Shown here: in pieces, positions 1 through 8,068 of the stretch
Layout of the letters: the number at the start of each line of letters is the position of its first letter
Position numbering within the stretch: the stretch's first letter is position 1
From: Listeria monocytogenes
GTDB lineage: Bacteria; Bacillota; Bacilli; Lactobacillales; Listeriaceae
Reading direction: 5' to 3'
Assembly: GCF_013282665.1 (NCBI RefSeq)
Contig: NZ_CP054041.1
Span: forward strand, 1,336,001-1,400,000
Length of the DNA: 64,000 nucleotides
Program-made: the position numbers and the translations under genes
The notes under the pieces: generated by a model
Databases searched by the model: none
Seen by the model: only the letters and a program-made list of their open reading frames with translations
What the model was told of the DNA's origin: nothing

Positions 1-524
1 AATTCACAATTGATGACGCGCACCAATCATTATTCCTATCCAAAGAAAATTCTGCCATCAAAGGATCCGTTTCACTAGAAAAAATCGATCACGACACACA
101 AAACCTACTAGCTGATGCCGAATTTGAACTACAAGATAAAGATGGCAACACACTACAACCAAACCTTAAAACAGATAAAATGGGCAAACTAACGGTGACA
201 GATTTACTTCCAGGTGAGTATCAATTTGTCGAAACAAAAGCGCCAACAGGATATATTTTAGATGCTACCCCAGTCAAATTTAAAATCAGCACAGAGGCAC
301 TAAACGTAACCGTAACAAAAGAGAATACGAAAAAACCAGAAATACCAAAAGTGCCTGAGCCACCAAAAACGCCACAACAACCGGAAAAACCAGATAAAAT
401 AATAAGCGCAGATAGCAAACAAACCACTTTACCAAAAACAGGTGATACACCACTTGTTAATGGATGGGGAATACTACTTGTAGCCATTTCAGCGAGTGGA
501 CTAATTGCACTTAGAAGAAAATAA
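1..524 (+). CDS. LPXTG surface protein with SpaA/Cna-B domain, 3' end only
   Basis: The reading frame is open from the left edge (codons begin at base 3), so this is the C-terminal part of a larger gene that starts outside the window. The visible part holds one Cna-B/SpaA-type fold: a GSVSLEKID opening, an AEFELQDKDG strand, and the PGEYQFVETKAPTGY signature. A Pro/Lys-rich wall-spanning stretch follows, then a sortase A signal: LPKTG, a hydrophobic segment and an RRK tail. The protein is therefore expected to be covalently linked to peptidoglycan and to act as an adhesin-like stalk; the ligand is unknown. In strain EGD-e, LPXTG genes precede the RsbR-like gene (lmo0159/lmo0160, from memory). 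The cell-wall anchor is certain; the specific role is not. Confidence 0.9.
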   Translation, partial: FTIDDAHQSLFLSKENSAIKGSVSLEKIDHDTQNLLADAEFELQDKDGNTLQPNLKTDKMGKLTVTDLLPGEYQFVETKAPTGYILDATPVKFKISTEALNVTVTKENTKKPEIPKVPEPPKTPQQPEKPDKIISADSKQTTLPKTGDTPLVNGWGILLVAISASGLIALRRK

Positions 525-528
525 TCAA

Positions 529-568
529 AAAACCGTAAGCGATAATACAATCGCTTACGGTTTTTCTT
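529..568 (+). terminator. Terminator of the LPXTG gene (inside direct repeat copy 1)
   Basis: A 13-bp stem (AACCGTAAGCGAT pairing with ATCGCTTACGGTT) is followed by a T-run. An almost identical hairpin is at 2364-2403, where it would serve the minus-strand RsbR-like gene. The stem is flanked by A and T runs, so it may work in both directions. Confidence 0.85.
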
Positions 569-675
569 ATACAGTTCTAGTTTGATCTTGCAAAACAGCC
601 TTTAACGAATGATAGGCTGGGATAGATAAATTTAATTCGACACGATTAATTTGTTGCGCCATTTTTGGTTGGATA
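566..675 (-). pseudogene. 3' remnant of an RsbR-like STAS gene
   Basis: Read on the minus strand, this piece keeps the frame of the C-terminal STAS end of the gene at 2403-3233, from IQPKMAQQINRVE to a stop codon after TRTV (the intact gene ends TRTI). There is no start, promoter or upstream domain, so it cannot make a protein. It is a duplicated fragment, not a decayed complete gene. Confidence 0.9.
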
Positions 676-1103
676 GGTACTTTCTAAATCTATAGTGCTA
701 ATTACTATTCATAAATTTGCTGCAAGTCATTCTAAATAAGCTCGAGTGAATAAACATGCAGTTTTATTCAATGGGTTGATATGAAAAATGATAAATAATT
801 AAAGGAAAATATGATAATAACATATATAAATAGTTGTATAAGCGCAAAATATGTACTTTTTGTGAACCATAAAAAATAAAGTGCATAAATTACGAATAAT
901 CACCTTCAATGTGTTGTTTTGTATCACTAAAAACACATTACTACACATATTGTGTAGTAAATAACCTAAATAAGTTTTACTTTTATTCGTTCATGACAAG
1001 AATCAGGCATTTCATTACATTTTTGGTTATACATTAGTTTGCCATGTTACAATTTTTTTGGTCAGTGAATGATCAAATATACATTCAGAGAAGGAGTGCA
1101 GAC
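676..1103. other. AT-rich region upstream of the secreted protein gene
   Basis: No coding sequence is evident here. The region contains A/T-rich DNA, an operator-like palindrome at 938-960, and finally the ribosome binding site AAGGAG at 1091-1096 for the ORF at 1104. No convincing pair of -35 and -10 boxes stands out. Confidence 0.6.
938..960. promoter_or_regulatory. Perfect palindrome, candidate operator
   Basis: Two perfect 10-base arms, TTACTACACA and TGTGTAGTAA, are separated by TAT. A second overlapping inverted pair (AATGTGTT at 908-915 and AACACATT at 932-939) precedes it. The site lies about 145 bases before the start codon of the secreted protein. No T-run follows, so it looks like a binding site for a dimeric regulator rather than a terminator. 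The regulator is unknown. Confidence 0.5.
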
Positions 1104-1841
1104 ATGAAAAAAAGTTTAAAAGTGTTTTTATTTATCATGGTAGTAATTTTAGTTATTGCTCAACCTACAACATTTGCGAAGGCTGATACGACAAAGGGTC
1201 CTGAACAGAATATTGTAGATGATATGGAAAGTTTAAAAGAATATTTGGAGGATTATACTTTAAGTACAGCCAATGAAAATGGAGTTGAAAATGCAACAGA
1301 AGAAGGTATCGAAAAAGATGTTAAAAAGATAGAAGAACAAGTGGAAAATTTAAGTAAAGAAAATCAAGAAAAATTCTTTTATTATTTGAGCAATCCGGAA
1401 GCGATGCAAGCAGCATTAGAGGATGAAAATAATAAAGATATTGTGTTAGAAGAAGTTACTACAGATACACCTGTGTTTACCAGAAACTTATTGCAGGCAG
1501 CTGTAACTAAGACTCGGAATGCTTCGTATACCTATTCTATGAAATTTTTCAAAATAGAAATGACTAGATATGTAGTAGCGGTGAAATATACTACTAGTGG
1601 AGGGACAGTGAAAAAAATAGTTTCTTCATCAGGTTACGTTGATAAAAATCTTAATCCTGCTGTAAAAACTAGTCGCATAGAAAAAAGTGCATGGATTGCA
1701 AATAATAGAGCTAAAACAACATCACGATTCCATTATAGTTTGTTTAGTAAAAGCCAAGTTATCCAGCTAGGTACTGTTACACTTCATGTGGAAGGTACTT
1801 CTGGAGGAGCAAGATATAACGCTTACGCAAAATTAAGTTAA
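1104..1841 (+). CDS. Secreted protein of unknown function
   Basis: The start at 1104 is chosen because AAGGAG lies 7 bases upstream and the protein then begins with a classical Sec signal: MKKSLKVF, a hydrophobic core, and a probable cleavage near AKADTTKG (residues 22-30). An in-frame ATG 20 codons upstream lacks these signs. The mature part has an acidic, probably helical segment (about residues 30-110, EEQVENLSKENQEKFFYYL), then a Ser/Thr/Tyr-rich, probably beta-rich domain. It has no sortase signal, lipobox or second membrane helix, so release into the medium is expected. I do not recognise the family. Size, export and the convergent small membrane protein next to it would fit a secreted antimicrobial or toxin with a partner, but that is conjecture. 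It lies in the segment bounded by direct repeats. Confidence 0.75.
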   Translation: MKKSLKVFLFIMVVILVIAQPTTFAKADTTKGPEQNIVDDMESLKEYLEDYTLSTANENGVENATEEGIEKDVKKIEEQVENLSKENQEKFFYYLSNPEAMQAALEDENNKDIVLEEVTTDTPVFTRNLLQAAVTKTRNASYTYSMKFFKIEMTRYVVAVKYTTSGGTVKKIVSSSGYVDKNLNPAVKTSRIEKSAWIANNRAKTTSRFHYSLFSKSQVIQLGTVTLHVEGTSGGARYNAYAKLS

Positions 1842-1845
1842 ATAC

Positions 1846-1878
1846 AAAAAAGAAGCCCATACAAAGGGCTTCTTTTTT
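1846..1878. terminator. Shared terminator of the convergent pair
   Basis: AAGAAGCCC pairs with GGGCTTCTT across a 7-base loop, with A-runs before and T-runs after. It lies between the stops of the convergent genes at 1841 and 1877 and can serve both strands. Confidence 0.9.
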
Positions 1879-2131
1879 ACATTAAATTATTTTTTGAACT
1901 AAAAAAGGTAATAACTCCCACGATAGCAGAAACAATTATCAAAATAGAGCATATGATACTGATAATAGATAATACTTTAGTGGTTTTATTGATAGATGTA
2001 GCTTCTACACGAATTGAACGTTTACTAGAGATAAGTGTTAGAATGGAGATAATTAATCCAAATGGTACAAAAAATGAGATGATTGAAAAAATAAGGGCGC
2101 AAATGTCTTTATTTTTTTTTGTTGTTATCAT
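1877..2131 (-). CDS. Small two-helix membrane protein, DUF4190-like
   Basis: This is an 84-residue protein starting at MITTKKNKD; the minus strand has a strong GGGAGGA ribosome binding site 4-10 bases before this ATG, which the longer 106-codon reading lacks. It is made of two hydrophobic helices: roughly residues 8-31 (ALIFSIISFFVPFGLIISI) and 53-76. A basic and polar loop containing SSKRSIRVEATSINKTTK separates them. The spacing and repeated S-I-I-S pattern resemble DUF4190-type membrane proteins, whose function is unknown. It converges on the secreted protein gene and shares its terminator. A role as immunity or partner protein is possible but not shown. Confidence 0.7.
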   Translation of the reverse strand: MITTKKNKDICALIFSIISFFVPFGLIISILTLISSKRSIRVEATSINKTTKVLSIISIICSILIIVSAIVGVITFFSSKNNLM

Positions 2132-2363
2132 GGTGTCCTCCCGTATGATTAACTGTTTTCTCTTATTGTACAATGCTAAATAATATAGTACAAGCATGGA
2201 TTTATCGTTTTTTTATTAAGAGTAAAATATATGCATTGCAAATGTTAAAAAAGACGCATCATTAATAAGAGCTTGTATTCACATAACCTGATGGAGGGGT
2301 GACAGAAATATATGATTAATTGATTCGGATGTATTAAAGGGATGAGAATGGGGTAGTTGAAAT
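2132..2363. other. Intergenic DNA at the right end of the islet
   Basis: No ORF with a ribosome binding site was seen. It would hold the minus-strand promoter of the small membrane protein. No insertion-sequence ends or attachment site were recognised. Confidence 0.5.
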
Positions 2364-2403
2364 AAAAAACCGTAAGCGATAATACATCGCTTACGGTTTT
2401 TCT
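2364..2403 (-). terminator. Terminator of the RsbR-like gene
   Basis: A stem of AACCGTAAGCGAT and its complement is flanked by A and T runs, immediately beyond the minus-strand stop codon. Confidence 0.85.
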
Positions 2404-2511
2404 TATATAGTTCTAGTTTGATCTTGTAAGACAGCCTTTAACGAATGATAGGCTGGGATAGATAAGTTTAATTCAACACGATTAATTTGTTGCGCCATTT
2501 TTGGTTGGATA
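2364..2511. repeat. Direct repeat copy 2 (148 bp)
   Basis: This is the partner of 527-675 and here forms the intact 3' end and terminator of the RsbR-like gene. It is presumably the original copy. Confidence 0.95.
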
Positions 2512-3233
2512 CCGGAAATAAATGCTTCGACGCCAAGAAGTTTAAGCATCGTCACTAAGTTGGTAAGCATTTCTCCAAGTGCATCATCAAAATACGTGAT
2601 TCCTGATAAATCAATACACAATTGTTCCACGCTTAAGTGCACGCATTTGTTTGCCGTGATTTCGGATAGCTTTTCTGCTCTTTCACGATCGACACGGCCC
2701 ATAAGTGGAAGTATCGCCAATTCGTCAGTAATCGAAATTACTGGCGTGCTAATTTCTTCTATTAAACGATGTTGTTGTTCTAAATGTTTGACGATATCAT
2801 TATAATACATTGCTGAGAAGGCTTCGTTTATCCGGTCGAAACCGTGATTAACCATGGCCATACTTGCTGAAAAATCATATTTAGACACTTCGTCATTATG
2901 AATACAAAAATCACCAACAGCAGTAACAAATTCACGGCGTAATTTATCTAGGGTAGTAATAACTTCAGGTAATGGCACTTCATTTTCCATGCGACGCGCG
3001 TACATGTTATCTAGCCATTTATCAAGTTTCGCAAAAAACACTTTTTTACCAGCAAAATAAGAAATGATTAAGTCTGCTGTTTGTTCACTGTCAGCGCGCA
3101 GTTCGTCTTTATATTGCGGCGAATAAACAAAACTAGTGTACGTATTTTCATAAATTTTTGATAGCCAGTTGTTAATAATCTCTTCGGTATGTTCTCTTAA
3201 ATATAGTTCCATACTTCCATTTGATTCATTCAT
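2403..3233 (-). CDS. RsbR-type stressosome protein
   Basis: This 276-residue protein has an N-terminal helical sensor domain of the non-haem globin type (residues 1-150) and a C-terminal STAS domain (about 160-270). The linker has the RsbR signature: EISTPVISITDELAILPLMGRVD, split here as EISTPVI followed by AILPLMGRVD. RsbR paralogues build the stressosome with RsbS, are phosphorylated by RsbT and gate SigB. The Thr of STPVI corresponds to the first regulatory threonine of B. subtilis RsbRA (T171). By eye, the position of the second (T205) is a Cys in NKCVHL, so this paralogue may be regulated differently. It corresponds to lmo0161 of EGD-e from memory. Its 3' end is duplicated at 527-675. 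Confidence 0.88.
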   Translation of the reverse strand: MNESNGSMELYLREHTEEIINNWLSKIYENTYTSFVYSPQYKDELRADSEQTADLIISYFAGKKVFFAKLDKWLDNMYARRMENEVPLPEVITTLDKLRREFVTAVGDFCIHNDEVSKYDFSASMAMVNHGFDRINEAFSAMYYNDIVKHLEQQHRLIEEISTPVISITDELAILPLMGRVDRERAEKLSEITANKCVHLSVEQLCIDLSGITYFDDALGEMLTNLVTMLKLLGVEAFISGIQPKMAQQINRVELNLSIPAYHSLKAVLQDQTRTI

Positions 3234-3410
3234 ACCAGACAGCCCCTTTAAGTCTAAGTATAATAACTACTTTTCTTTATTCTATGCTCAAAACGGTGTA
3301 CTGTCCATTTAAATTTCTGAAAAATAATTAATTTATTGAAATTGTAATATTAGTTCACAGAGGCGCTGTTATTTTTTTGTTAAAATTCCGAAGCTATTTA
3401 AGCTTGGTCA

Positions 3411-3419
3411 TGGTATAAT
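3411..3419 (+). promoter_or_regulatory. Extended -10 promoter of the holB operon
   Basis: TGGTATAAT is a perfect extended -10 element about 30 bases upstream of the holB start. No strong -35 is seen at 17 bases, which is usual for extended -10 promoters. Confidence 0.6.
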
Positions 3420-3449
3420 ATTACAATATGGATAGAAAGGAAGTTTTTT

Positions 3450-4442
3450 GTGGGATTACAGGATGAACTTACAGTGATGCAACCAGTGGTCATGAAGATT
3501 TTTTCAAAAAGTGTCCGCGAAAATCGATTATCTCACGGCTATTTATTAGAAGGATCAAGTGGTACAGGGAAGAAACGCACAGCATTTTGGTTAGCTCAGA
3601 GCCTTTTTTGTTTAGAAAGTACAGAAACAGAGCTTGCTTGTGGGAAGTGTGCCAATTGCATGAGAATAGCGAGTCATAATCATCCGGATGTTCATTTGCT
3701 AGAGCCAGATGGAGCTAGTATTAAAATTGATCAGGTTCGCGCGCTGAAGCAAGAACTTAGTAAGCGCGGGATGGAATCAGACCAAAAAGTAGTTATCATT
3801 TACGATGCAGAAAAAATGACTGTTCAATCAGCCAATAGTCTGCTGAAATTTATAGAAGAACCAGAAGGCGGTTTGTTATTATTATTTTTAACAACAAATC
3901 CCGGGCAAATTTTGCCAACGATTCAATCAAGACTGCAACCGGTCACATTTAAATCACTGACTTTTGATAGTCTTCTTGCTTCGCTAACAGCAGCAGGTAT
4001 TTCTGAACAAAAAGCGCGGATATATGCTAGTATTACTGGTAGTGTAGAGCAAGCGAAGGCTTTTGAAGATGAAGAATGGTTTAGTGAAGCAAGAAATGTT
4101 GTTATCAAGTTATACGAAGGAATTCATCATCAAGGAACCAGCCCATTAATTATCATTCAAGAATCATGGATGCCGCTTTTTAAAGAGAAAGATAAGATGG
4201 CGCTCGGACTCGAATTATTGTTACTGCTGTACCGTGACCGACTTCATCTTACGCTTGATGAGAACTACGAACCTATTTGTACTGCACAAAAAGAAATGCT
4301 CGGACAAGATGCGCTGCGTAAATCACTGTCCGAAACCACAGGGGAAATCGAGAAGATTCTCGCTGCGAAATCAAAACTGGATTCCAATATGAACACGCAA
4401 CTTCTAATGGAGCAGTTAGTTCTGGAAATCCAAGGGAGGTAA
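3450..4442 (+). CDS. holB: DNA polymerase III delta' subunit
   Basis: The 330-residue delta' subunit of the clamp loader helps load the beta clamp onto primed DNA. The start is GTG at 3450 with GAAAGGA upstream. Near the N-terminus is the P-loop GSSGTGKK (about residues 35-42), then a zinc module with cysteines in LACGKCANC and a further Cys upstream, and the SRC-type box QSRLQP where the central Cys is Leu. It opens an operon with ricT (5-base gap), yabA and the following RNA-modification genes, as in B. subtilis. Confidence 0.95.
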   Translation: MGLQDELTVMQPVVMKIFSKSVRENRLSHGYLLEGSSGTGKKRTAFWLAQSLFCLESTETELACGKCANCMRIASHNHPDVHLLEPDGASIKIDQVRALKQELSKRGMESDQKVVIIYDAEKMTVQSANSLLKFIEEPEGGLLLLFLTTNPGQILPTIQSRLQPVTFKSLTFDSLLASLTAAGISEQKARIYASITGSVEQAKAFEDEEWFSEARNVVIKLYEGIHHQGTSPLIIIQESWMPLFKEKDKMALGLELLLLLYRDRLHLTLDENYEPICTAQKEMLGQDALRKSLSETTGEIEKILAAKSKLDSNMNTQLLMEQLVLEIQGR

Positions 4443-4447
4443 TCGCT

Positions 4448-5281
4448 ATGCTTAAAATTGTAGGCGTCCGTTTTAAAGACGTTGGTAAAATATATTATTT
4501 CTCACCTGGCGAACTGGAAATCACAGAAAACCAAGGTGTTATTGTTGAAAATGCACAAGGAATTGAATTTGGTAAAACAGTCATTGAACCGCGCTACGTG
4601 GACGAAGAAGATGTCGTTTTACCACTTAAGAAAGTACTGCGTATCGCAACAGAAGCAGACTATAAATGCGTTGCCGAGAATGGCGACTCATGTCAGAAAG
4701 CCTTTTTACTCTGTGATGAAAAAATCCGCGAGCGCGAACTTGAAATGAGTTTGGTTGATGTTGATTATACATTTGATCGTAATAAAATCATTTTTTACTT
4801 TACTGCAGAAGGTCGCGTTGATTTTCGGGAGCTCGTGAAAGATTTAGCATCTGTTTTCCGGACTCGCATCGAACTTCGTCAAATTGGTGTTCGTGATGAA
4901 GCGAAATTGCTCGGTGGGATTGGTCCATGCGGTCGCATGCTTTGCTGTTCCACTTTCCTAGGTGATTTCGAACCAGTTTCCATCAAAATGGCGAAAGACC
5001 AAAACCTGTCTCTTAACCCGACGAAAATTTCCGGTTTATGTGGACGATTAATGTGTTGCCTGAAATATGAGAACGATGAATATGAGCAAGCTAAACGTGA
5101 AATGCCAGATGTTGGTGTAAAAGTAAAAACTCCAGAAGGCGCAGAAGCACGTGTTTCGGGAATCAACTTGCTTTCTAGAATCTTACAAGTGAGTTTGCCC
5201 GAAGAAGAGACGGTTATAGAATACGAATTGGACGAATTACGCCCATACAACGAATTTCTAAAACAACCGGCAAAGTCTTGA
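4448..5281 (+). CDS. ricT: Y-complex subunit RicT (YaaT), PSP1 domain
   Basis: This 277-residue PSP1-family protein has the paired cysteine motifs CGRMLCC and CGRLMCC (about residues 158-205). In B. subtilis, RicT with RicA and RicF forms an iron-sulfur complex that binds RNase Y and tunes mRNA processing; it also affects competence, biofilm and sporulation phosphorelay. Listeria lacks sporulation, so the RNA-processing role is the likelier one here. It follows holB by 5 bases and is followed almost directly by yabA. Confidence 0.93.
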   Translation: MLKIVGVRFKDVGKIYYFSPGELEITENQGVIVENAQGIEFGKTVIEPRYVDEEDVVLPLKKVLRIATEADYKCVAENGDSCQKAFLLCDEKIRERELEMSLVDVDYTFDRNKIIFYFTAEGRVDFRELVKDLASVFRTRIELRQIGVRDEAKLLGGIGPCGRMLCCSTFLGDFEPVSIKMAKDQNLSLNPTKISGLCGRLMCCLKYENDEYEQAKREMPDVGVKVKTPEGAEARVSGINLLSRILQVSLPEEETVIEYELDELRPYNEFLKQPAKS

Positions 5282-5291
5282 GGTGAAAAAA

Positions 5292-5681
5292 TTGGATAAA
5301 AAAGCTATTTTTGACTCAGTCAGTAATATGGAGGAGCAAATTGGCGAATTGTATCAGCAACTTGGAGATCTAAAGACAAACTTAGGCGAAATGTTGGAAG
5401 AAAATAACCGATTAAACCTTGAAAACGAACATTTGCGACGTAGACTTTCTTTGACTGATGAAGCGACACCAGAACCTAAAGCCGAAACAGAGGCGGAACA
5501 TGGTGTGATGGCGCCTAATCGTAAGGAAGCAATGCAGCAAATGATTGAACTTGGGGAAGGTTATGATAATCTTGTCCAACTTTACAAGGAAGGATTTCAT
5601 GTTTGCAATGTACATTTCGGCAGCCCGCGTGGCAATGATGAAGATTGTTTATTTTGCTTATCCTTGCTCAATAAAAAATAA
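5292..5681 (+). CDS. yabA: Replication initiation control protein YabA
   Basis: The TTG at 5292 is taken as start because GAGGTG lies 6-7 bases upstream; an in-frame GTG at 5283 overlaps that site. The 129-residue product has an N-terminal coiled coil that oligomerises ([29 protein letters not shown]) and a C-terminal zinc-binding part (HVCNVHFG, then CLFC). YabA bridges DnaA and the beta clamp and restrains re-initiation, which fits its place beside holB. Confidence 0.93.
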   Translation: MDKKAIFDSVSNMEEQIGELYQQLGDLKTNLGEMLEENNRLNLENEHLRRRLSLTDEATPEPKAETEAEHGVMAPNRKEAMQQMIELGEGYDNLVQLYKEGFHVCNVHFGSPRGNDEDCLFCLSLLNKK

Positions 5682-5689
5682 CATGACGG

Positions 5690-5720
5690 GCCTTTCTCGA
5701 TTTAAGAGAAGGGCTTTTTG
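5690..5720 (+). terminator. Terminator after yabA
   Basis: GCCTTTCTC pairs with GAGAAGGGC, followed by TTTTT. The next gene starts only 20 bases later, so some read-through is likely. Confidence 0.75.
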
Positions 5721-5739
5721 CTAGAAAAGGTGAATCATT

Positions 5740-6492
5740 TTGGAAAAAACCAAACTAATAGGCGATGAAAGGCTCGATTATTTACTAGCAGAAAACTTGC
5801 GGATTATTCAAAGCCCATCAGTATTTTCTTTCTCAATAGATGCGGTTTTACTTGCAAAATTCAGCTACTTGCCCATTCGAAAGGGAAAAATAATTGATTT
5901 GTGTAGCGGGAATGGGATTATTCCTTTATTACTTAGTACGCGAACTAAAGCGAAAATTGTTGGCGTTGAAATTCAGGAGCGCCTAGCAGATATGGCGAAA
6001 AGAAGTATCCTTTATAATCATTTGGAAGAGCAAATTGAAATGATGGAATATGATTTAAAAAATATTACAGACCTTATTCCAAAAGAGCGCGCAGATATTG
6101 TCACTTGTAATCCGCCTTATTTTGCGACTCCGGATACAAGTTTGAAAAACACGAATGAACATTTCCGGATTGCTCGCCATGAAGTCATGTGCACGCTAGA
6201 GGATACTATTCGTGTAGGCGCAAGCCTTTTAAAACAAGGAGGAAAAGCGAATTTTGTCCATCGTCCGGAACGATTACTAGACATCATTGATACAATGAGA
6301 AAATATCGCTTGGAACCCAAACGTATTCAATTCGTGCACCCGCGCTTAGATAGAGAAGCGAATACGGTACTTGTAGAAGGAATCAAAGACGGAAAACCTG
6401 GCGTGAAATATGTTCCACCTGTTATCGTATATGACGAGCTGGGGGAATATACGCCAGTAATTAAGGAGATTTTATATGGCAAAAGCGAGTGA
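5740..6492 (+). CDS. tRNA1(Val) A37 N6-methyltransferase-like protein (YabB)
   Basis: This 250-residue S-adenosylmethionine-dependent methyltransferase has the SAM loop [13 protein letters not shown] (about residues 48-60) and the amino-group methylation motif NPPY ([12 protein letters not shown], about residues 124-127), typical of N6-adenine methylation. The family member TrmN6 modifies A37 of tRNA-Val in E. coli; the substrate in Listeria is inferred. It starts with TTG at 5740 behind AAAAGG, and its 3' end overlaps the next gene by 17 bases. Confidence 0.88.
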   Translation: MEKTKLIGDERLDYLLAENLRIIQSPSVFSFSIDAVLLAKFSYLPIRKGKIIDLCSGNGIIPLLLSTRTKAKIVGVEIQERLADMAKRSILYNHLEEQIEMMEYDLKNITDLIPKERADIVTCNPPYFATPDTSLKNTNEHFRIARHEVMCTLEDTIRVGASLLKQGGKANFVHRPERLLDIIDTMRKYRLEPKRIQFVHPRLDREANTVLVEGIKDGKPGVKYVPPVIVYDELGEYTPVIKEILYGKSE

Positions 6493-6748
6493 ACATTTCT
6501 TTTATGTGCTAAAATGTAGTGACAATTCCTATTATGGTGGCTATACAACAGATGTGATTCGCCGAGAAGCAGAACATAATGCGGGAATTAGATGTAAATA
6601 TACAAAAACACGTCGCCCGGTAAAAGTCATCCATTTTGAAAAATTCGAGACAAGAAGTGAAGCCACGAAAGCGGAAGCAGCCTTCAAAAAATTATCACGT
6701 AAGAATAAAGATGCCTATTTATTACAGCGGGAGGAGGAAGCAAAATGA
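6476..6748 (+). CDS. yazA: GIY-YIG nuclease-superfamily protein YazA
   Basis: This 90-residue single-domain protein of the UPF0213 type has the GIY-YIG core as [18 protein letters not shown], then R in the helix ([11 protein letters not shown]) and a conserved KYTKTRRP stretch. The physiological substrate is unknown. It overlaps both neighbours and so is translationally coupled in this operon. Confidence 0.9.
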   Translation: MAKASEHFFYVLKCSDNSYYGGYTTDVIRREAEHNAGIRCKYTKTRRPVKVIHFEKFETRSEATKAEAAFKKLSRKNKDAYLLQREEEAK

Positions 6749-7626
6749 TAAAAAGTCAAAAAAGTTTTAGCGGAGCCATTCAAGGAGCATTATATTTAGT
6801 GCCGACGCCCATTGGTAATTTAGAAGATATGACTTTTCGCGCAATCCGGATGTTGAAAGAAGCGGATATTATTGCAGCAGAAGATACTCGAAACACCGTG
6901 AAACTTTTAAATCATTTTGAAATTACAACCCGAATGACGAGTTACCATCAGTTTACGAAGGAAAATAAAGAAGATAATATTATTCAGCGAATGTTGGACG
7001 GAGAAGTAGTAGCATTAGTTAGCGATGCGGGGATGCCATCTATTTCTGACCCGGGATATGAACTTGTTCAAAGTGCGCTAAATGCTAATATACCAGTCAT
7101 TCCACTACCAGGAGCCAATGCTGCTTTAACCGCGCTGATTGCCTCAGGTCTTGCACCACAGCCGTTTTATTTTTATGGATTTCTACCTCGCCAAAATAAA
7201 GAACGCACCCAAGCAATTGAAAAGTTAGCGGCACGCGAAGAAACGTGGATTTTATATGAATCACCACACCGTTTAAAAGAGACTTTAAAAGCACTTGCCA
7301 AAATCACTGGAAATGATCGCAAAATTGTCTTATGTCGAGAGCTTACAAAAAGATTTGAAGAATTTTTGCGTGGAACGGTAGAAGATGCGCTGAACTGGAC
7401 AATGGACGAAGAAGTTCGCGGAGAATTTTGCTTGATTATCGAAGGAAATACCAACCCACCGCTTTCAGAAGAGCAACTCTGGTGGCAAGAACTAGATATT
7501 AAAACGCACGTAAGCACCGTAATGGAACAGGAAAATGTCAGTTCTAAAGATGCAATTAAAACCGTTATGAAAGCGAGAAATTTACCCAAACGAGAAGTTT
7601 ACTCGGCTTATCATGAAATAAAATAA
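6745..7626 (+). CDS. rsmI: 16S rRNA C1402 ribose 2'-O-methyltransferase
   Basis: The 293-residue RsmI (YraL/YabC) belongs to the tetrapyrrole-methylase fold. It shows the N-terminal LVPTPIGNLEDMTFRA motif and the SAM-binding stretches AEDTRNT, SDAGMPSISDPGY and PGANAALTALIASG. It methylates the ribose of C1402 in the decoding centre. Its ATG overlaps the yazA stop by four bases (ATGA). Confidence 0.95.
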   Translation: MIKSQKSFSGAIQGALYLVPTPIGNLEDMTFRAIRMLKEADIIAAEDTRNTVKLLNHFEITTRMTSYHQFTKENKEDNIIQRMLDGEVVALVSDAGMPSISDPGYELVQSALNANIPVIPLPGANAALTALIASGLAPQPFYFYGFLPRQNKERTQAIEKLAAREETWILYESPHRLKETLKALAKITGNDRKIVLCRELTKRFEEFLRGTVEDALNWTMDEEVRGEFCLIIEGNTNPPLSEEQLWWQELDIKTHVSTVMEQENVSSKDAIKTVMKARNLPKREVYSAYHEIK

Positions 7627-7672
7627 AAATCATGCGCGAATCCTTAAAAGGGAACTCGTGCATGATTTTTTT
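7627..7672 (+). terminator. Terminator between rsmI and abrB
   Basis: AAATCATGCGCGA pairs with TCGTGCATGATTT (one G-U pair) and is followed by T7. It separates two convergent genes and probably serves both. Confidence 0.85.
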
Positions 7673-7955
7673 ATAAGGTATCACCAAAGCGGCGTTTAAT
7701 CTCTGCCATTAATTCCGCAGCGCCTTCTTTACTGAGCGTCAGTTTGCCGCCCGCGAATTTTTTATTATCAACAGAAAACTCCCCAGTAATATCGCAAACC
7801 AAACCGGATGAAAACTTTTTCAATACAATCGTATCTTCATCTGTAAAAATTTCTAAAGGGTCTTTTACATTTAGATTCATCGTTCTTCTTATTTCAATCG
7901 GGATAACCACACGACCAAGTTCGTCCATTTTCCTTACCATTCCAGTTGATTTCAT
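7671..7955 (-). CDS. abrB: AbrB-family transition-state regulator
   Basis: The 94-residue protein has the N-terminal swapped-hairpin DNA-binding domain MKSTGMVRKMDELGRVVIPI with the basic IEIRR. A C-terminal multimerisation domain (FAGGKLTLSKEGAAEL) follows. AbrB binds AT-rich DNA as a tetramer and in Bacillus represses post-exponential genes. The Listeria target set is not evident from sequence. Its position between rsmI and metS matches B. subtilis. Confidence 0.93.
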   Translation of the reverse strand: MKSTGMVRKMDELGRVVIPIEIRRTMNLNVKDPLEIFTDEDTIVLKKFSSGLVCDITGEFSVDNKKFAGGKLTLSKEGAAELMAEIKRRFGDTL

Positions 7956-8068
7956 TTTATCACCTTCTTGATAATTTTAATTCATTTTAACAGATAATTA
8001 CATAAATAGGAATGATTTCATGAGGAAAAGGGTATAGACCATAAGCAGAAGAATTAGGGGGAATAAAA

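Larger units (their letters stand above)
527..675. repeat. Direct repeat copy 1 (149 bp)
   Basis: This segment matches 2364-2511 with only a few substitutions and one single-base indel in the terminator loop. It consists of the terminator plus the last 36 or so codons of the RsbR-like gene. The match stops sharply after GGTTGGATA. The two copies bound 1.69 kb of unrelated DNA. Confidence 0.95.

Noticed and set aside
527..2511. Composite transposon or insertion sequence
   Set aside because: The flanking repeats are gene ends, not insertion-sequence ends, and no transposase is present.
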